From assembly GCF_020736845.1 (NCBI RefSeq), contig NZ_JAFFQR010000079.1:62852-126851 (forward strand): a stretch of DNA of 64,000 nucleotides, given 5' to 3'. The DNA is from Paenibacillus farraposensis. Lineage in GTDB: Bacteria; Bacillota; Bacilli; Paenibacillales; Paenibacillaceae. The notes beneath the pieces were generated by a model. It searched no databases. It was not told where the DNA came from and saw nothing but the letters and a program-made list of their open reading frames with translations. Of the stretch, positions 10,352-18,641 are shown piece by piece. Position 1 is the first letter of the stretch. Every line of letters starts with the position of its first letter. Both the position numbers and the translations under genes were made by a program.

Positions 10352-10781
10352 TCACCGAGCAGGAAGAACCTGCCTCCCGCTGCACGGACAACCATTTTCA
10401 ATCCCAATCCGTATTTGCAAATCGAAGCGGTACGTAAAGGCATACAGCGCAAAATGACGGCATATTACGCGTATCACGCCGAATTGCTTAATACCGAGAA
10501 GATTATGGCCGATATTCATTTTATCGGGTCAGAGCATGTGCAGCCTCTTCCAGAGTGACTGTCTTCCTGGCGGGATGGAGCGAAAGGACGGTTGTGGAGC
10601 ATCAAGGCCGCGGGAAGCACGCCGAAATGCTGCATGGTGCAATGGCCGAAATCAACGGCAGGCAAATTGCTGGCATTGTGCAAAGCGGCGCCTAAAAGCA
10701 GTACATTTGATCGATAGCACATCTGGTACTTGGAAGCGGTCCATTTTCACGATAAAGTAATGATTTGAAGGGAGCAGGAGC
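10352..10781. other. Degenerate sequence between NRPS relic and thioesterase
   Basis: No intact gene. On the plus strand, coding-like stretches occur in different frames (around 10400-10558, ending in stop at 10556, and around 10560-10695), separated by stops and frame changes. They look like decayed coding sequence, but I could not name the ancestor. The last 20 bases hold the ribosome site of the thioesterase gene. Confidence 0.5.
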
Positions 10782-11510
10782 ATGAACGATTTGATCAAAA
10801 GGTTTGGTTATCCATCAGACCATACCCATTTTATTTGTTTTCCGTTTGCGGGAGGATACTCCGCTGCTTTTCGTCCGTTGCACGATAGCTTGCAGGACAG
10901 GTTTGAAGTGCTTGCCGCCGAGCCGCCTGGTCATGGAAGCAATCGGTCGCCGCTGGTGGACGATCTCGAACGGCTGGTCAGCATGTATGAGGCGGCACTG
11001 CTGCCTCAGCTTCGCAAACCGTTCATCCTGTTTGGACACAGTATGGGAGGGATCGTGGCTTTTCGATTGGCACAGATTCTGGAGTCGAAAGGGCTTTTTC
11101 CGGAAGCGGTCATCATTTCGGCCGTTCAGCCGCCGGATATCAAGCGTCCCGTCCGTTCTCAAATGGAGGATGGCGCTTTTGCCGATTATGTGATCGGTTT
11201 GAACGGGATTCCACCCGAGTTGGCGAAGAACCGGGAAATGCTGGGATTTTTCCTGCCACCGTTCCGATCGGATTTCAAAGCGCTAGAAACCTTCCGGCCG
11301 AGCGATATGACGCGGGTTCAGTCGGAGATGCATATTTTTAACGGCAATGAAGACGAGGCTTGTGTGCTTGATGCCGACGGGTGGGCGCGATGGGGACAAA
11401 GGGTTGCGTTTCACCGCTTCCCTGGAGGCCATATGTATCTGCAGAGCGAAACGAAGCAGGTGTCCGATACGATCCGCTCTCTCTTTGCTTCGTCCTCCAC
11501 GCTGACGTAG
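10782..11510 (+). CDS. Type II thioesterase (GrsT/SrfAD family)
   Basis: Stand-alone alpha/beta hydrolase that in other bacteria removes wrong acyl groups from carrier domains of NRPS or PKS lines. The 242-residue frame is intact. Seen: FICFPFAGGYSAAFRPL near the N-terminus, nucleophile elbow GHSMGG near residue 86, and the late FPGGHMYL with the catalytic histidine. The start follows AAGGGAGCAGGAG. No synthetase is intact in this window and the neighbouring carrier domain is dead, so this is an orphan. It may serve a cluster elsewhere or be on the way to loss. Confidence 0.9.
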   Translation: MNDLIKRFGYPSDHTHFICFPFAGGYSAAFRPLHDSLQDRFEVLAAEPPGHGSNRSPLVDDLERLVSMYEAALLPQLRKPFILFGHSMGGIVAFRLAQILESKGLFPEAVIISAVQPPDIKRPVRSQMEDGAFADYVIGLNGIPPELAKNREMLGFFLPPFRSDFKALETFRPSDMTRVQSEMHIFNGNEDEACVLDADGWARWGQRVAFHRFPGGHMYLQSETKQVSDTIRSLFASSSTLT

Positions 11511-11576
11511 AAGGTTAGATTAGAAAGCACGGAAATGGTTCTGAATCACCGTTCGTACGTTTGTAGATCGACATGA

Positions 11577-11640
11577 AGAAGCCTCTCTTTGGTAAAGTGG
11601 ACGCGTAAGACTGCCATTTTACTATAAAGGAGGCTTTTTC
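11577..11640 (+). terminator. Strong terminator after thioesterase
   Basis: AAGCCTCTCTTTGGTAAAGTGG (split: AAGCCTCTCTTT then GGTAAAGTGG) pairs with CCATTTTACTATAAAGG and AGGCTTTTTC. The stem is about 20 pairs with few mismatches and a T tail. It also faces the phnE relic from the other side and may serve both strands. Confidence 0.75.
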
Positions 11641-11651
11641 GGCATTTAAAA

Positions 11652-11858
11652 TTATACGATGCGCTTGCGCAGCCAGCCGGAAATGAGATCTGTCAAAATG
11701 ATCAGGACCACAATCCCCAGCAATATAACGCCTACACGGTTCCAGTTGCGCATTTGGAGCGCAAACAGCAGCGGAGTACCAATACCGCCTGCACCAACCA
11801 GACCGAGCGTGGTGGCGGAGCGGATGTTATTTTCAGAACGATAGAGCGAATAAGACTA
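11652..11858 (-). pseudogene. C-terminal fragment of phosphonate ABC permease PhnE
   Basis: Minus-strand frame ending with TAA (complement of 11652-11654) reads LYRSENNIRSATTLGLVGAG, then GIGTPLLFALQ and LTDLISGWLRKRIV. This is the C-terminal third of PhnE-type permeases, including the GLVGAGGIG loop. A stop lies just upstream of LYRSE and the first two thirds are absent, so it is a truncated relic. It abuts the cpdB relic head to head near 11860, which suggests a deletion or recombination junction. Confidence 0.8.
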
Positions 11859-11865
11859 CAAAGCC

Positions 11866-12411
11866 ATGAATCTTTTAGGGTACGAGGCAGGGAATGTCGG
11901 GAATCATGAATTCAACTATGGACTGGAATATTTACAGACTTGCCTTCGGGGAGCGCAATTTCCTTATATAAATGCCAACATTTATGTAGCGGGAGAAAAC
12001 GAACAAAACTATTTCACCCCTTCCGGGAAATTAAAGGAGCCGGATGCCCACAGAATCCTTCATATGTCCTTCGAAGGAGAGCCGATGGATATGCAACGGA
12101 GTTATCTGGTGGCTACGAACAACTATCGTGCATTCTCCTCCACGCTGTCAATCCGGGCGAAGAACGGATTGTACTTGCTTCACCGGATGAAAATCGGCAT
12201 GTGCTGACCGAATATGTGCGGCATATGAAGACGTTGATGCCAAAGGCAGATGGGCACTGGTCTTTTTGTCCCATGGAAGGGGCGGCCACATGTGACGTTT
12301 CTGACCTCGCCGCAGGCCACGAAGGCTGCCAAGGCTCATTCAGAGTTGCTTTATGAAGGATTAACCGTGGAAGGATGTGCCAAGTTTGCTATTGATTTTG
12401 GAACACTCTAA
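11866..12411 (+). pseudogene. Broken 2',3'-cyclic-nucleotide phosphodiesterase (cpdB-like)
   Basis: Three blocks of a CpdB/5'-nucleotidase family protein in two frames. The first gives NLLGYEAGNVGNHEFNYGL with the metallophosphatase GNHE motif. It jumps after about 60 residues directly to the C-terminal domain (FEGEPMDMQRSYLVATNNYRA), so several hundred residues are missing. A frame change follows (ERIVLASPDENRHVLTEYV), and a second returns to the first frame for VTFLTSPQATKAAKAHSEL to the stop at 12409-12411. The N-terminal signal peptide and first metal motif are absent. No functional product is expected. Confidence 0.85.
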
Positions 12412-12457
12412 ACAGTAAGCTTTTTTTGTCCACATAAGTCTACAGCATCATAAAACA

Positions 12458-12491
12458 AGGACATACCAACCCTTCGGGGGCGTCCTTTTTT
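12458..12491 (+). terminator. Terminator after cpdB relic
   Basis: AAGGAC pairs with GTCCTT around an inner CCC-TTC-GGG hairpin, followed by a run of T. Confidence 0.6.
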
Positions 12492-12556
12492 CATAAAAGC
12501 TATTTAAAACCGTACGAAATTCGTGATTTTATATGTCCGGAGTCGCGTTTTAGTTA

Positions 12557-12598
12557 TTGACCTGCCATATAATTAGACATATACTTTGTTTAAACAAA
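12557..12598 (+). promoter_or_regulatory. Sigma-A promoter with 14-base palindrome at the start site
   Basis: TTGACC (12557-12562), 17 bases, TATACT (12580-12585). Directly overlapping and following the -10 is the perfect palindrome TTTGTTTAAACAAA (12585-12598), with a partial echo TTTTGGTTTAAAA just after. The position suggests an operator for the HTH regulator encoded next, that is autoregulation. This is inferred from placement only. Confidence 0.6.
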
Positions 12599-12654
12599 TT
12601 TTGGTTTAAAAGGTAATGAAAAAATCACCAACATTCGTTTGAGGGGGTGTCCCT

Positions 12655-14061
12655 TTGGAAAAAAACACCACGATCCGCGCAGAAATTGAAAAGTATATTC
12701 AAAGTGAAGGTATTTCAATGCAGTGTTTCGCAGATGCTTCCAAAGTAAATCCAGGTACACTTAGCGGTATTCTTAACCGGAACCCTCCACGGCCGATTTC
12801 AGTCAATCAGCTTGATCTGATTACCGAGGCCATGGGCTTGGAAGAAGGGGCTTTATTCGAGATGTATGTGGATGAATGCTTTATTCATTCCTTACCGCAC
12901 TGGCGGAGGCTGCGACCGTTTCTTCTCCGTTGCTCGGAATTGAACAAGCTTGACTGTATACGTAGCGTGCTTGGCTATCTGATGGATGATTTATCGAATA
13001 TTTCGGCTATTTTTGAGACTGCTGAAGAGATGTTTGCAAATGACAGACATGAAGCTTCCATACTTTTGTATGATTGTGTCATCGAAAGTGAGAAGTACAC
13101 CCATTCCGAACGCTTGGCAATCAGTTATTTCCGTATGTTTCAGATTCAGATTAAGGATAGCAAACGGAACCTGAAGGCTGCTGTGCAATTTCATTTATAT
13201 CGCAGCCGTCTACCGGAAAATTATGCATTGGAAGGCTTACATATGTTATCTCAAGTGTTTGCGTCAAAAATGCAATGGTCCGAGATGGAAATGTATGCGG
13301 ACGAGCTAAGAGAGCTGGCGCAGGCGTTATATCGCAATCGAAATCGATTCGGGGATGAGCATCTGGAGCTGCTTAAGCCGCTCGTATATTACTATGCCCA
13401 GGGGCATCTGCTCAAGGCCAGCTGCTATGAGTTTCAGGGTCGTTATGAGGAATCCAAGCAGTGGATTGAAGGTTATGCAGATTTAAGCTGGTTTGAGGGC
13501 TTGGACGAAGAAGGCCGGAAGGTAGTCGAAATGCATCAGGTGTATGCCCAAGGCAATCGGCTTTGTATTGAAATTAAAATGGGTAATACTTCTGCAATCT
13601 ATGAGTATATTACTTACTTGCGCGAACATCCGGATGAGACACTGGAAGGCTTAAACACATTACTCGAATCAGCGAATCGTTTCGGTTATTTTGTCGATGC
13701 CGAGCTGGGGCTATTCAGTCAGCAACTCAAAAGCTTCTGGGTGCTGGCACCGGAACAATGGGACACTCATTATCGCAAGCATTTTAATGCGTTTCGCTTT
13801 GCATCCTTCTGCAAGGTGTATGCGGAATATCATTTCCGAAAGGGCGACTACGTTGAGGGACTGGAGCAAACACTGCATTGCTTACAATTGTCTGTAGATC
13901 ATAGCTTTACCGAGCATATCATCGGTTGTATGGCATTATTTGAGCAGCACCGTAATTTTGCTATTCCGGAACAGCAGCGGCTATATCAAGCCCTTTGTCT
14001 GGGTGTGCGGGAAAATGGAAAGAATCATGCCTATGATCACAGTCCCGGCGGATATTTGTAA
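12655..14061 (+). CDS. HTH regulator with long helical-repeat sensor domain
   Basis: The 468-residue protein begins at TTG 12655 after GAGGGGGTG. Residues about 5 to 65 form an XRE-like helix-turn-helix (IEKYIQSEGISMQCFADAS, then VNPGTLSGILNRNPPRPIS, then LDLITEAMGLEEG). Residues about 70 to 460 are all-helical with tetratricopeptide-like spacing (repeated YFRMFQIQIKD, YYYAQGHLLKASCYEFQGRYEES, FCKVYAEYHFRKGDYVEGLEQ). This architecture is shared with RRNPP peptide-responsive regulators (Rap, PlcR, NprR, AimR). I recognise it as a paralogous family common in Paenibacillus; its ligand is not known to me. A palindrome sits at its promoter, and a small ORF overlaps its 3' end in another frame. Confidence 0.85.
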   Translation: MEKNTTIRAEIEKYIQSEGISMQCFADASKVNPGTLSGILNRNPPRPISVNQLDLITEAMGLEEGALFEMYVDECFIHSLPHWRRLRPFLLRCSELNKLDCIRSVLGYLMDDLSNISAIFETAEEMFANDRHEASILLYDCVIESEKYTHSERLAISYFRMFQIQIKDSKRNLKAAVQFHLYRSRLPENYALEGLHMLSQVFASKMQWSEMEMYADELRELAQALYRNRNRFGDEHLELLKPLVYYYAQGHLLKASCYEFQGRYEESKQWIEGYADLSWFEGLDEEGRKVVEMHQVYAQGNRLCIEIKMGNTSAIYEYITYLREHPDETLEGLNTLLESANRFGYFVDAELGLFSQQLKSFWVLAPEQWDTHYRKHFNAFRFASFCKVYAEYHFRKGDYVEGLEQTLHCLQLSVDHSFTEHIIGCMALFEQHRNFAIPEQQRLYQALCLGVRENGKNHAYDHSPGGYL

Positions 14062-14170
14062 CCCTAACGTTTATTCGGACTCTTTATATAACTCTTCTTA
14101 CGTGGATGTCCCCATTTCAAATGGGGATATTCCCGTTTTTCTTACTGTAGCCGGTTGTTGTGACTTTTAG
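14015..14170 (+). CDS. Possible small ORF overlapping the regulator's 3' end (51 aa)
   Basis: In the +1 frame relative to the regulator, ATG 14015 opens a 51-codon frame ending at TAG 14168-14170. It begins MERIMPMITVPADICNPN and ends DIPVFLTVAGCCDF. An internal ATG at 14027 follows GGAAAG at short spacing. Small ORFs overlapping receptor genes are the rule for Phr, PapR and arbitrium-type peptides, but this one lacks an obvious N-terminal secretion signal. It also contains a short inverted repeat TCCCCAT/ATGGGGA (14108-14126). Coding status is uncertain. Confidence 0.3.
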   Translation: MERIMPMITVPADICNPNVYSDSLYNSSYVDVPISNGDIPVFLTVAGCCDF

Positions 14171-14258
14171 CATGGGAAGGGAGCCTGTGTGCGTTGACAA
14201 GTTTTACATGCAGGATTAGGATAAATGCAGCACAGAAACTGAAGGAGAGCATGCACAA

Positions 14259-15068
14259 ATGACGATTCCCAAAACATTAACGATAGCGGGCTCTGACACA
14301 AGCGGTGGAGCGGGTATTCAGGCAGACCTGAAGACCTTTCAGGAGCTTGGCGTATATGGCATGACTGTATTAACAACCGTAGTTGCCATGGGACCTGGAA
14401 CCTGGGACCATCTTGTATATCCTGTTGCTTTAGATGTAGTAGAAGCTCAGTTGCGTACCGTTTTGGAGGGTATCGGTTTTGATGCGATGAAGACTGGTAT
14501 GCTTGGTTCTGTAGATATTATTGAGCTGGTTGCCAGCCATCTGAAAAAGCATGATCTGAAACGGATCGTAATTGACCCGGTGATGGTCTGCAAAGGTACA
14601 GATGAAGTGCTTCAGCCGGAAAATACAGAGGCGATGCTGGAGTTGTTAATTCCCGGCGCTGACCTGGTAACGCCGAATTTGTTCGAGGCTTCGCAATTGG
14701 CGAAGACCGGGCCGATCACGACGCTGGAGCAGATGCAGGAAGCAGCAGCTATTATTCATGAGCGCGGAGCCCAGCATGTGCTGATCAAGGATCGTGGTAA
14801 AATCCGCGAGGGTAAAGCGATGGACTTGCTGTACGACGGAATCACCTTCGACTGGTTCGAGGCGGATGTCGTAAAAACGAGCTTTACCCATGGTGCAGGC
14901 TGCACCACTTCGGCAGCAGTAACGGCTGGCCTGGCGCAAGGACTGACTGTACGCGAAGCAGTCGACCAGGCCAAACGATTCATTTCACAGGCGATTGAGG
15001 GTGGCTTCAAGCTGAATGCATTCGTCGGCCCAACCCTGCATGCCGCACATCGTTTGCAAAATCAATAA
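14259..15068 (+). CDS. pdxK: Pyridoxine (hydroxymethylpyrimidine) kinase
   Basis: ThiD-like ribokinase-fold enzyme phosphorylating pyridoxine, pyridoxal or pyridoxamine; B. subtilis PdxK is the closest relative that I recall. 269 residues. Seen: LTIAGSDTSGGAGIQADLKT at the N-terminus, MKTGMLGSVDIIELV, VIDPVMVCKGTDEVL, and the anion-hole loop HGAGCTTSAAVTAGLAQG, where ThiD and PdxK carry the catalytic Cys/Asp region. Hydroxymethylpyrimidine kinase activity is possible. The start follows GAAGGAGAGC. It is a single-gene unit, followed by the IS-like relic. Confidence 0.88.
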   Translation: MTIPKTLTIAGSDTSGGAGIQADLKTFQELGVYGMTVLTTVVAMGPGTWDHLVYPVALDVVEAQLRTVLEGIGFDAMKTGMLGSVDIIELVASHLKKHDLKRIVIDPVMVCKGTDEVLQPENTEAMLELLIPGADLVTPNLFEASQLAKTGPITTLEQMQEAAAIIHERGAQHVLIKDRGKIREGKAMDLLYDGITFDWFEADVVKTSFTHGAGCTTSAAVTAGLAQGLTVREAVDQAKRFISQAIEGGFKLNAFVGPTLHAAHRLQNQ

Positions 15069-15181
15069 GCATGAACACGTGAAACAGAGGATGACTTATA
15101 AATTCTCGCTAGACTGCATATATATTATGATCGCTTTATGCATAGACATTAACGGAATACAGAGTCTGCTTGGGCCGAAGC

Positions 15182-15345
15182 GGGGGGCTGTCCCCAAAGG
15201 GTACCGACGGATAATCCAGTCCCAAATGTTGAATGAAAAAGCCTTCAAAACCACCGATAAAGTGGGTTTGAAGGCTTCTCTATGGCTTGAAATCCTATCT
15301 AAAGTGGGGGCTAAAAAATCATAAAATGACTTTTGGGACAGCCTC
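15182..15345. mobile_element. IS-like non-coding relic (MITE-like) with terminal inverted repeats
   Basis: The left end GGGGGGCTGTCCCCAAAGGG (15182-15201) and right end ACTTTTGGGACAGCCTC (15329-15345) are imperfect inverted repeats. GGGGCTGTCCCAAAAGT-type ends are what I recall for IS1182-like elements. Inside is a hairpin with arms AGCCTTCAAA (15240-15249) and TTTGAAGGCT (15267-15276) whose T tail is on the minus strand, as expected of a terminator of a lost minus-strand gene. At about 164 bases it cannot encode a transposase. No clear target duplication was found. Confidence 0.55.
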
Positions 15346-15445
15346 TCTTAAGATTGTATTTTTTTGGAATATCAGCTTTCAGTTTGGTCTTATCGTACTG
15401 TATAATAGGCATCGGGTTTATTACACTTAGGGGGGAACCAGAGCA

Positions 15446-17143
15446 ATGACAATATTCAGCCAAATGGCTTACAGCCGGCCTGAGCAGTCAGAAATTGAAC
15501 AACGGTTTAAAACACTGTTGCAGCAATTTCGCGCGGCGGACAGCATAGAATGTCAAAATGAAGTCATTCATGCGATTAACAAGCTGCGCAGTCATGTAGA
15601 AACCCAATTGCAATTGGTGGAAGTCCGGCATTCCATTAATACGGAGGACGCCTTTTACAAAGGGGAGCAAGAGTACGCTGATGATTTCATGCCGGTCATT
15701 CAGGAATATATAACCGACTACTACCGGGCATTGGTGGACTCTCCCTTCAGAGCCGAGCTGGAGAGCCAATGGGGCAGCCAGCTTTTCAGTATTGCCGAGG
15801 TGGCACTAAAGTCGTTCCACCCGGACATCATCGAGGATTTGCAGCAGGAAAACAAGCTGACCTCCGAATATGCTCAGCTCATTGCTTCCGCCAAAATCCC
15901 GTTTGAAGGACAAGAACGGACGCTGGCGCAGCTTTTGCCTTTCGAGTTGGATACGAACCGGGAAACGCGCAAACGGGCATCCGAGGCCAAATATCAATTT
16001 ATGAGCGAGCATGGGGACGAGCTGGATCGGATTTATGATGAATTGGTCAAGGTACGCACACGCATGGCGCATAAGCTGGGCTATGACAGCTTCGTAGAAC
16101 TGGGCTATGCCCGCCTGGGACGTACCGATTACAATGCCGGAATGGTTGCCAATTTCCGTGAGCAGGTGCTGAAGCACATCGTACCCCTGGCAACCAAGCT
16201 GAAGGAGCGTCAGCGCGAGCGCATCGGTGTGGATCGGCTGCGCTATTATGATGAAGGCTTCAACTTCCTGTCTGGCAACCCTACCCCCAAGGGTGATCCG
16301 GACTGGATTCTCCGTAATGGAGCACGGATGTATGAGGAGCTTTCACCGGAAACACATGAATTTTTCAGCTTTATGATCGAGCGGGAATTGATGGATCTGA
16401 TCAGCAAAAAAGGCAAGCAAAGCGGAGGCTATTGCACCTTTTTGAGCGAATATGGCACCCCCTTTATTTTCTCTAATTTCAATGGGACATCCGGCGATAT
16501 CGACGTACTGACGCACGAAGCAGGCCACGCCTTCCAGGTGTATGAAAGCCGGCATTTTGAAATTCCCGAGTACCACTGGCCGACGATGGAGGCGGCTGAA
16601 ATTCATTCAATGACCATGGAATTTTTTGCATGGCCTTGGATGAAGTTGTTCTTTGAAGAAGATGCGGACAAATATCACTTTGAGCATCTGTCCTCTTCGT
16701 TGCTGTTTGTGCCTTACGGCGTAGCTGTTGACGAATTCCAGCATGCCGTGTATGAGCATCCGGACTGGACTCCGGCCGAGCGTAAAAGCGCATGGCGCTC
16801 TATCGAACGCAAGTATAAACCGCATCTGGATTATGAAGGCAATGAATATCTGGAGCAGGGTGGGTTCTGGCACAAGCAGGGACATATTTTTCAATCCCCG
16901 TTCTACTATATTGACTATACACTCGCACAATTGTGTGCATTCCAGTTCTGGAAACGCATGAGAATCGATCGAACAGCTGCGTGGGCAGATTATTTGAAGC
17001 TATGCCGTGCCGGAGGGAGTCGTTCCTTTATCGGATTGGTTGAATTAGCTGGACTGATCTCACCGTTCCAGGACGGCAGCATCGCTTCAGTGATCGGAGA
17101 AATCGAAGCATGGCTGAACAGCGTGGATGATCGAAAGCTGTAA
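15446..17143 (+). CDS. M3 family oligoendopeptidase
   Basis: Zinc metallopeptidase cutting short peptides in the cytosol. The 565-residue protein has an all-helical N-terminal half and the M3 catalytic domain, with zinc motif HEAGH at residues 357-361 (in DVLTHEAGHAFQVYESR). The third ligand region EAAEIHSMTMEFFAWPW follows about 30 residues later, and the substrate-positioning HKQGHIF and YYIDYTLAQL near the C-terminus. Length and motifs match the PepF/Pz-peptidase-like branch. The start ATG follows AGGGGGGAACC. It stands alone, with a divergent gene downstream on the other strand. Confidence 0.92.
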   Translation: MTIFSQMAYSRPEQSEIEQRFKTLLQQFRAADSIECQNEVIHAINKLRSHVETQLQLVEVRHSINTEDAFYKGEQEYADDFMPVIQEYITDYYRALVDSPFRAELESQWGSQLFSIAEVALKSFHPDIIEDLQQENKLTSEYAQLIASAKIPFEGQERTLAQLLPFELDTNRETRKRASEAKYQFMSEHGDELDRIYDELVKVRTRMAHKLGYDSFVELGYARLGRTDYNAGMVANFREQVLKHIVPLATKLKERQRERIGVDRLRYYDEGFNFLSGNPTPKGDPDWILRNGARMYEELSPETHEFFSFMIERELMDLISKKGKQSGGYCTFLSEYGTPFIFSNFNGTSGDIDVLTHEAGHAFQVYESRHFEIPEYHWPTMEAAEIHSMTMEFFAWPWMKLFFEEDADKYHFEHLSSSLLFVPYGVAVDEFQHAVYEHPDWTPAERKSAWRSIERKYKPHLDYEGNEYLEQGGFWHKQGHIFQSPFYYIDYTLAQLCAFQFWKRMRIDRTAAWADYLKLCRAGGSRSFIGLVELAGLISPFQDGSIASVIGEIEAWLNSVDDRKL

Positions 17144-17285
17144 TTCCTTCGTATAAATCTGTCCTGTTTGTATAACATACTCCGTTTTACATGTAATCTG
17201 CGATGACTAAAAGGGCATTTCGCTTACCTGCTATAGCCGAAAGGCTTAGATGGCGGAATGCCCTGTTGTCTAAATGCAACTTCAA

Positions 17286-18257
17286 TTAATGTTTGGTGTT
17301 AAGCGGTTTGAGATTGGCCTCAATGGCTGCGCGGCGCGGCTCCAAAAATGGCGGCAGCGACAGGGATTCTCCCAAAAACTCCAATTCCTCGTCAGTATCA
17401 AAGCCAGGTCCATCGGTTGCCAGCTCAAACAGAATGCCGTTTGGCTCGCGGAAGTATAAGGAACGGAAATAAAAACGATCGACAAAGCCGGAATTGGGGA
17501 TTTTCAGCTGACCAATACGCTCTACCCATTGTTTGAGCTCTTCCTCGGTTTCAACACGGAAGGCCACGTGATGTACGCTGCCTCGTCCCGGCCGCTCTTG
17601 TGGAAGATCGTTGCGTTCTTCCAGATGCACCTCAGCTCCGGTACCGCCTTCGCCTGTTTCATAGATGACCACATCCGGTTGTCCGGCAATCAGGGAAGGA
17701 TAGGAACCCTTTTTGCGAAAACCCATGACCTGCTCAAGAATGAGAATGGTATTTTCGGCTTTTGGAATGGTCAAATGAACCGGGCCTAGCCCGACAATGC
17801 CATATTCGGCAGGGACAGGACTTTTTTTCCAAGGCGTACCGCCGCGCACTCCGTTATCATGCTCATCCGACACGAGGAAGAAGCGTTGTCCTTCAAAATC
17901 TTCGAACGAAAGTGCCAAGCGTCCTGCTTGATCCGTAATGTCACCATGCTTTACATTCATTTCCTCGAAGCGGTTTTTCCAGTAATCCAGTGCCTTGTCA
18001 TTCGGTACCCGCAGGGAGAGCGCCGAAATGCTGTTATTCCCGGTGCGAGTTTGTCCGGCATTCGGGATTTCAAAAAACGTAACTTCCGTCCCCGCAGTTC
18101 CGCGTTCATCCCCGTAAAAGAGGTGATAAACGCTAACATCATCCTGATTCACCGTTTTCTTGACCAGTCGCAGTCCCATAACCTGAGTATAAAAATCTAC
18201 ATTTTTAGCCGCTGCTGCTGTAATCGCCGATACGTGATGCAATCCTAACAATTTCAT
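17286..18257 (-). CDS. Ring-cleaving dioxygenase, MhqO/MhqA type (glyoxalase fold)
   Basis: Predicted iron-dependent extradiol dioxygenase that opens hydroquinone or catechol rings; homologues MhqA/MhqE/MhqO in B. subtilis answer quinone stress. 323 residues in two vicinal-oxygen-chelate modules. Seen: LLGLHHVSAITA at the N-terminus, GLGPVHLTIPKAE in the middle, GSVHHVAFRV and NGILFELATDGPGF in the C-terminal module, giving the His/His/Glu metal set. The ATG at 18257 follows GGAGG at good spacing; an in-frame start five codons upstream is less likely. A MarR-type operator overlaps its promoter. Confidence 0.9.
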   Translation of the reverse strand: MKLLGLHHVSAITAAAAKNVDFYTQVMGLRLVKKTVNQDDVSVYHLFYGDERGTAGTEVTFFEIPNAGQTRTGNNSISALSLRVPNDKALDYWKNRFEEMNVKHGDITDQAGRLALSFEDFEGQRFFLVSDEHDNGVRGGTPWKKSPVPAEYGIVGLGPVHLTIPKAENTILILEQVMGFRKKGSYPSLIAGQPDVVIYETGEGGTGAEVHLEERNDLPQERPGRGSVHHVAFRVETEEELKQWVERIGQLKIPNSGFVDRFYFRSLYFREPNGILFELATDGPGFDTDEELEFLGESLSLPPFLEPRRAAIEANLKPLNTKH

Positions 18258-18334
18258 GTTATTGTCCTCCATGATTTATATGATTCGTTTTTTCAAAGCA
18301 AAATAAACAGTCGTAAATTTTTCTTTATATTTAT

Positions 18335-18375
18335 TATCTTGATATTAAGATAAATGATTTTTTATTGTTTGTCAA
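18335..18375 (-). promoter_or_regulatory. Promoter and MhqR-like operator of the dioxygenase gene
   Basis: On the minus strand: TTGACA (complement of 18370-18375), 17 bases, then TATCTT as -10. The -10 is the left half of the palindrome TATCTTAATATCAAGATA (18335-18352), symmetric except for one pair. This resembles operators of MarR-family quinone sensors such as MhqR; binding would block the -10. Bases 18376-18641 show nothing else beyond the reductase gene's ribosome site. Confidence 0.65.
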
Positions 18376-18641
18376 CACATATCATTTATCTTAACCAATT
18401 GGGCAATTTGTAACACGTATTTACTTATTGGACCTATTATGAACAGTTAAGTCGAAGCTGCTCCTTTTTTGCGCTCAATATTCCTTTAGGCGATCGAGCA
18501 CTATCTGTATGGACGTTTAGTACATAAATATTATATATGTAGAGATAAGGATGTAATGCTATAGAGGAGGAATGGTCGAGTGGAGAAATACATCCTTTCT
18601 AAACTTAAGCATTTCTTAGCAGGACGAAAGGGGGAGTATAC

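Noticed and set aside
12655-14061. Naming the regulator as AimR/AloR of the arbitrium family
   Set aside because: Architecture is similar but I cannot see specific sequence signatures; longer than AimR as I recall it.
14108-14140. Hairpin TCCCCAT/ATGGGGA as terminator of the regulator gene
   Set aside because: The T run starts about nine bases after the stem; kept only as a remark under the small ORF.
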